Shown here in pieces: positions 62,859-64,000 of a stretch of DNA of 64,000 bases (within the stretch, counting starts at the first letter, position 1; each line of letters begins with the position of its first letter). Where the stretch lies: the NCBI RefSeq assembly GCF_009674885.1, contig NZ_WKKA01000013.1:1-64000 (forward strand), in the 5' to 3' direction. This DNA comes from Paracoccus sp. S-4012. Its GTDB lineage: Bacteria; Pseudomonadota; Alphaproteobacteria; Rhodobacterales; Rhodobacteraceae. The notes beneath the pieces are model-generated. The model saw nothing but the letters and a program-made list of their open reading frames with translations, was not told the DNA's origin and did not search any database. The position numbers and the translations under genes were made by a program.

Positions 62859-64000
62859 GAGGACCGGCCAGCCTTCAGGGGCGGCTGTCGCTGTGGCTGA
62901 CACTCGGGGCCGTTCTACTCTGGGCCGTGGCGGCGGCATGGACCGCCGTGCATCTGCGCCACGAGATGGACGAGGTCTTCGACAGCGCCCTCGAGGAAGC
63001 GGCCCAGCGCCTGCTGCCGCTGGCGGTGCGCGACATCATCGCGCGGGAGAAGGACGACAGCCCCGACCAGGGCGTGGCCACCCTGCGCGAGCATGACGAG
63101 TATTTCACCTATCTGGTGCGGGACGCCGAAGGACAGGTGCTCCTGCATTCGCATCGGGCCGACCCGGCAGTGTTTCCCCCCTTCTCGCGCCTGGGCTTTG
63201 CCGACACCGCGACGCATCGCATCTATTCCGACGCCGCCCTTCGGGGCACGATCACCATCTCCGTCGCCGAACCGCTGGCCCATCGCGCGCATGTGGCGCG
63301 CGAGGCGCTGGTCGGGCTGGCGCTGCCACTGGCATTGATCATTCCGGCCAGCCTGTTCGGCGTCTGGGCCGCCGTCCGCGCCGCCATGACCCCCATCCGG
63401 CGCTTCCGGGAGGGGATCGAGGCCCGCGGTCGCGGCGATCTGTCGCCGATTCCGGCCGAGGGCCTCCCCTCGGAGTTCCAACCCAACGCGCGCGCGGTGA
63501 ACCTCCTACTGGACCGCTTGCGCCGCGCGCTGGAGGCCGAGCGCAGCTTTACCGCCAACTCGGCGCACGAGTTGCGAACCCCCGTCGCCGGTGCGCTGGC
63601 GCAGGTGCAGCGGCTGATCGTCGAGGCGCCCGACGAGGACACCCGCAGCCGCGCCCGTCAAGTCGAGGCCGCCCTGCAGCGGCTGGCGCGGCTGTCGGAA
63701 AAGCTGATGCAGCTTGCCCGTGCCGAGGGCGGCAGGCTGCAAGCGGAAACGCCGGTCGATATCGCAGGGGTTCTGCGGATGCTGGTGGCCGACATGCGGC
63801 GCGAGGCTCGGGACCGGATCGAACTGACGCAGCCGGACGCGGCGGTGATGGCGTCGATCGACCCGGACGCCTTCGCGATCCTCGCCCGCAACCTGATCGA
63901 GAACGCCATGCGGCATGGCGCGCGGGAGGCGCCTGTGCAGGTCTCGCTCTCGCTGGACGGCGTGCTGCGCGTGGTCAATACGGGGCCGGTGGTGCCCGCC
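62855..64000 (+). CDS. Sensor histidine kinase, partial (runs off the right edge)
   Basis: GTG at 62855 overlaps the regulator stop. The 382 visible codons encode an N-terminal TM (WLTLGAVLLWAVAAAWTAVH), a periplasmic sensor of about 130 residues, and a second TM (LVGLALPLALIIPASLFGVW). A HAMP-like linker, H-box ANSAHELRTPVAGAL (phosphoacceptor His) and N-box NLIENAMRHG follow. The rest of the ATP-binding domain is outside. QseC/PmrB-type kinases are similar. It probably controls the adjacent PepSY/ApbE redox genes. Confidence 0.85.
   Translation, partial: MRGPASLQGRLSLWLTLGAVLLWAVAAAWTAVHLRHEMDEVFDSALEEAAQRLLPLAVRDIIAREKDDSPDQGVATLREHDEYFTYLVRDAEGQVLLHSHRADPAVFPPFSRLGFADTATHRIYSDAALRGTITISVAEPLAHRAHVAREALVGLALPLALIIPASLFGVWAAVRAAMTPIRRFREGIEARGRGDLSPIPAEGLPSEFQPNARAVNLLLDRLRRALEAERSFTANSAHELRTPVAGALAQVQRLIVEAPDEDTRSRARQVEAALQRLARLSEKLMQLARAEGGRLQAETPVDIAGVLRMLVADMRREARDRIELTQPDAAVMASIDPDAFAILARNLIENAMRHGAREAPVQVSLSLDGVLRVVNTGPVVPA

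Overview
The window is GC-rich alphaproteobacterial DNA. It most resembles an accessory replicon or genomic island of a Rhodobacterales member such as Paracoccus. The basis is strong GC bias, a crtW-crtZ-crtY-crtI-crtB carotenoid block whose ketolase reads like the Paracoccus enzyme, family-5 peptide-type ABC transporters, and many insertion-sequence scars. I saw no rRNA, tRNA, CRISPR array or replication origin.

Layout. (1) 1-4.7 kb is a graveyard of nested IS fragments (IS3 inside IS66, an IS3 orfB scrap, part of an IS481 element). Caught among them are a creatinase lacking its N-terminal domain, a substrate-binding protein and the C-terminus of an acyl-CoA ligase. (2) 4.7-30.7 kb is a large catabolic region. 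It has a DapA-type lyase, two paralogous family-5 substrate-binding proteins, VOC and RidA proteins, a LysR regulator, four alpha/beta hydrolases, a tautomerase-like protein, a DMT transporter, hydantoinase/oxoprolinase HyuB and HyuA, and an eight-gene leftward operon. That operon encodes two permeases, an M14 carboxypeptidase, a double ATPase, an MBL hydrolase and a three-subunit FAD/2Fe-2S amine dehydrogenase. A divergent GntR/FCD regulator borders it. Three exact TGATC-N3-GATCA palindromes and a pair of TGATCA-N6-TGATCG sites lie in front of these transcription units and suggest one regulon. Hydantoinase, creatinase and sarcosine-oxidase-like genes together suggest import and breakdown of cyclic or N-substituted amino-acid derivatives; this is inference.

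(3) 31-38.5 kb is an accessory island. It carries a ribbon-helix-helix protein, a zinc-ribbon GIY-YIG protein, a soluble FtsH-like AAA+/M41 zinc protease, an HTH-DNA methyltransferase fusion, an AbrB-type antitoxin with a truncated PIN toxin, and a DUF2384-type antitoxin. This is the best candidate for an undescribed (possibly defence) system. (4) 38.9-41.4 kb holds an HWE histidine kinase and a frameshifted GAF-PAS sensor remnant. (5) 41.6-49.7 kb is a complete carotenoid cluster: crtE, convergent with idi-crtW-crtZ-crtX-crtY-crtI-crtB. The predicted end product is astaxanthin or its glucosides.

(6) 49.7-53.4 kb is an IS66/IS6 recombination hotspot that has made three chimeric genes (tnpC-TetR, EamA-phage protein, methylase-DUF7220). 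A fluoride riboswitch with its crcB exporter sits within it. (7) 53.8-56.7 kb holds small secreted proteins of unknown role. (8) 56.7-64 kb is a periplasmic flavin/redox module: ApbE, a PepSY-flavodoxin-reductase, a DUF2271 protein with an ApbE-type flavinylation motif, two PepSY proteins, a frameshifted cytochrome b561, and an OmpR/histidine-kinase pair. The kinase runs off the right edge.
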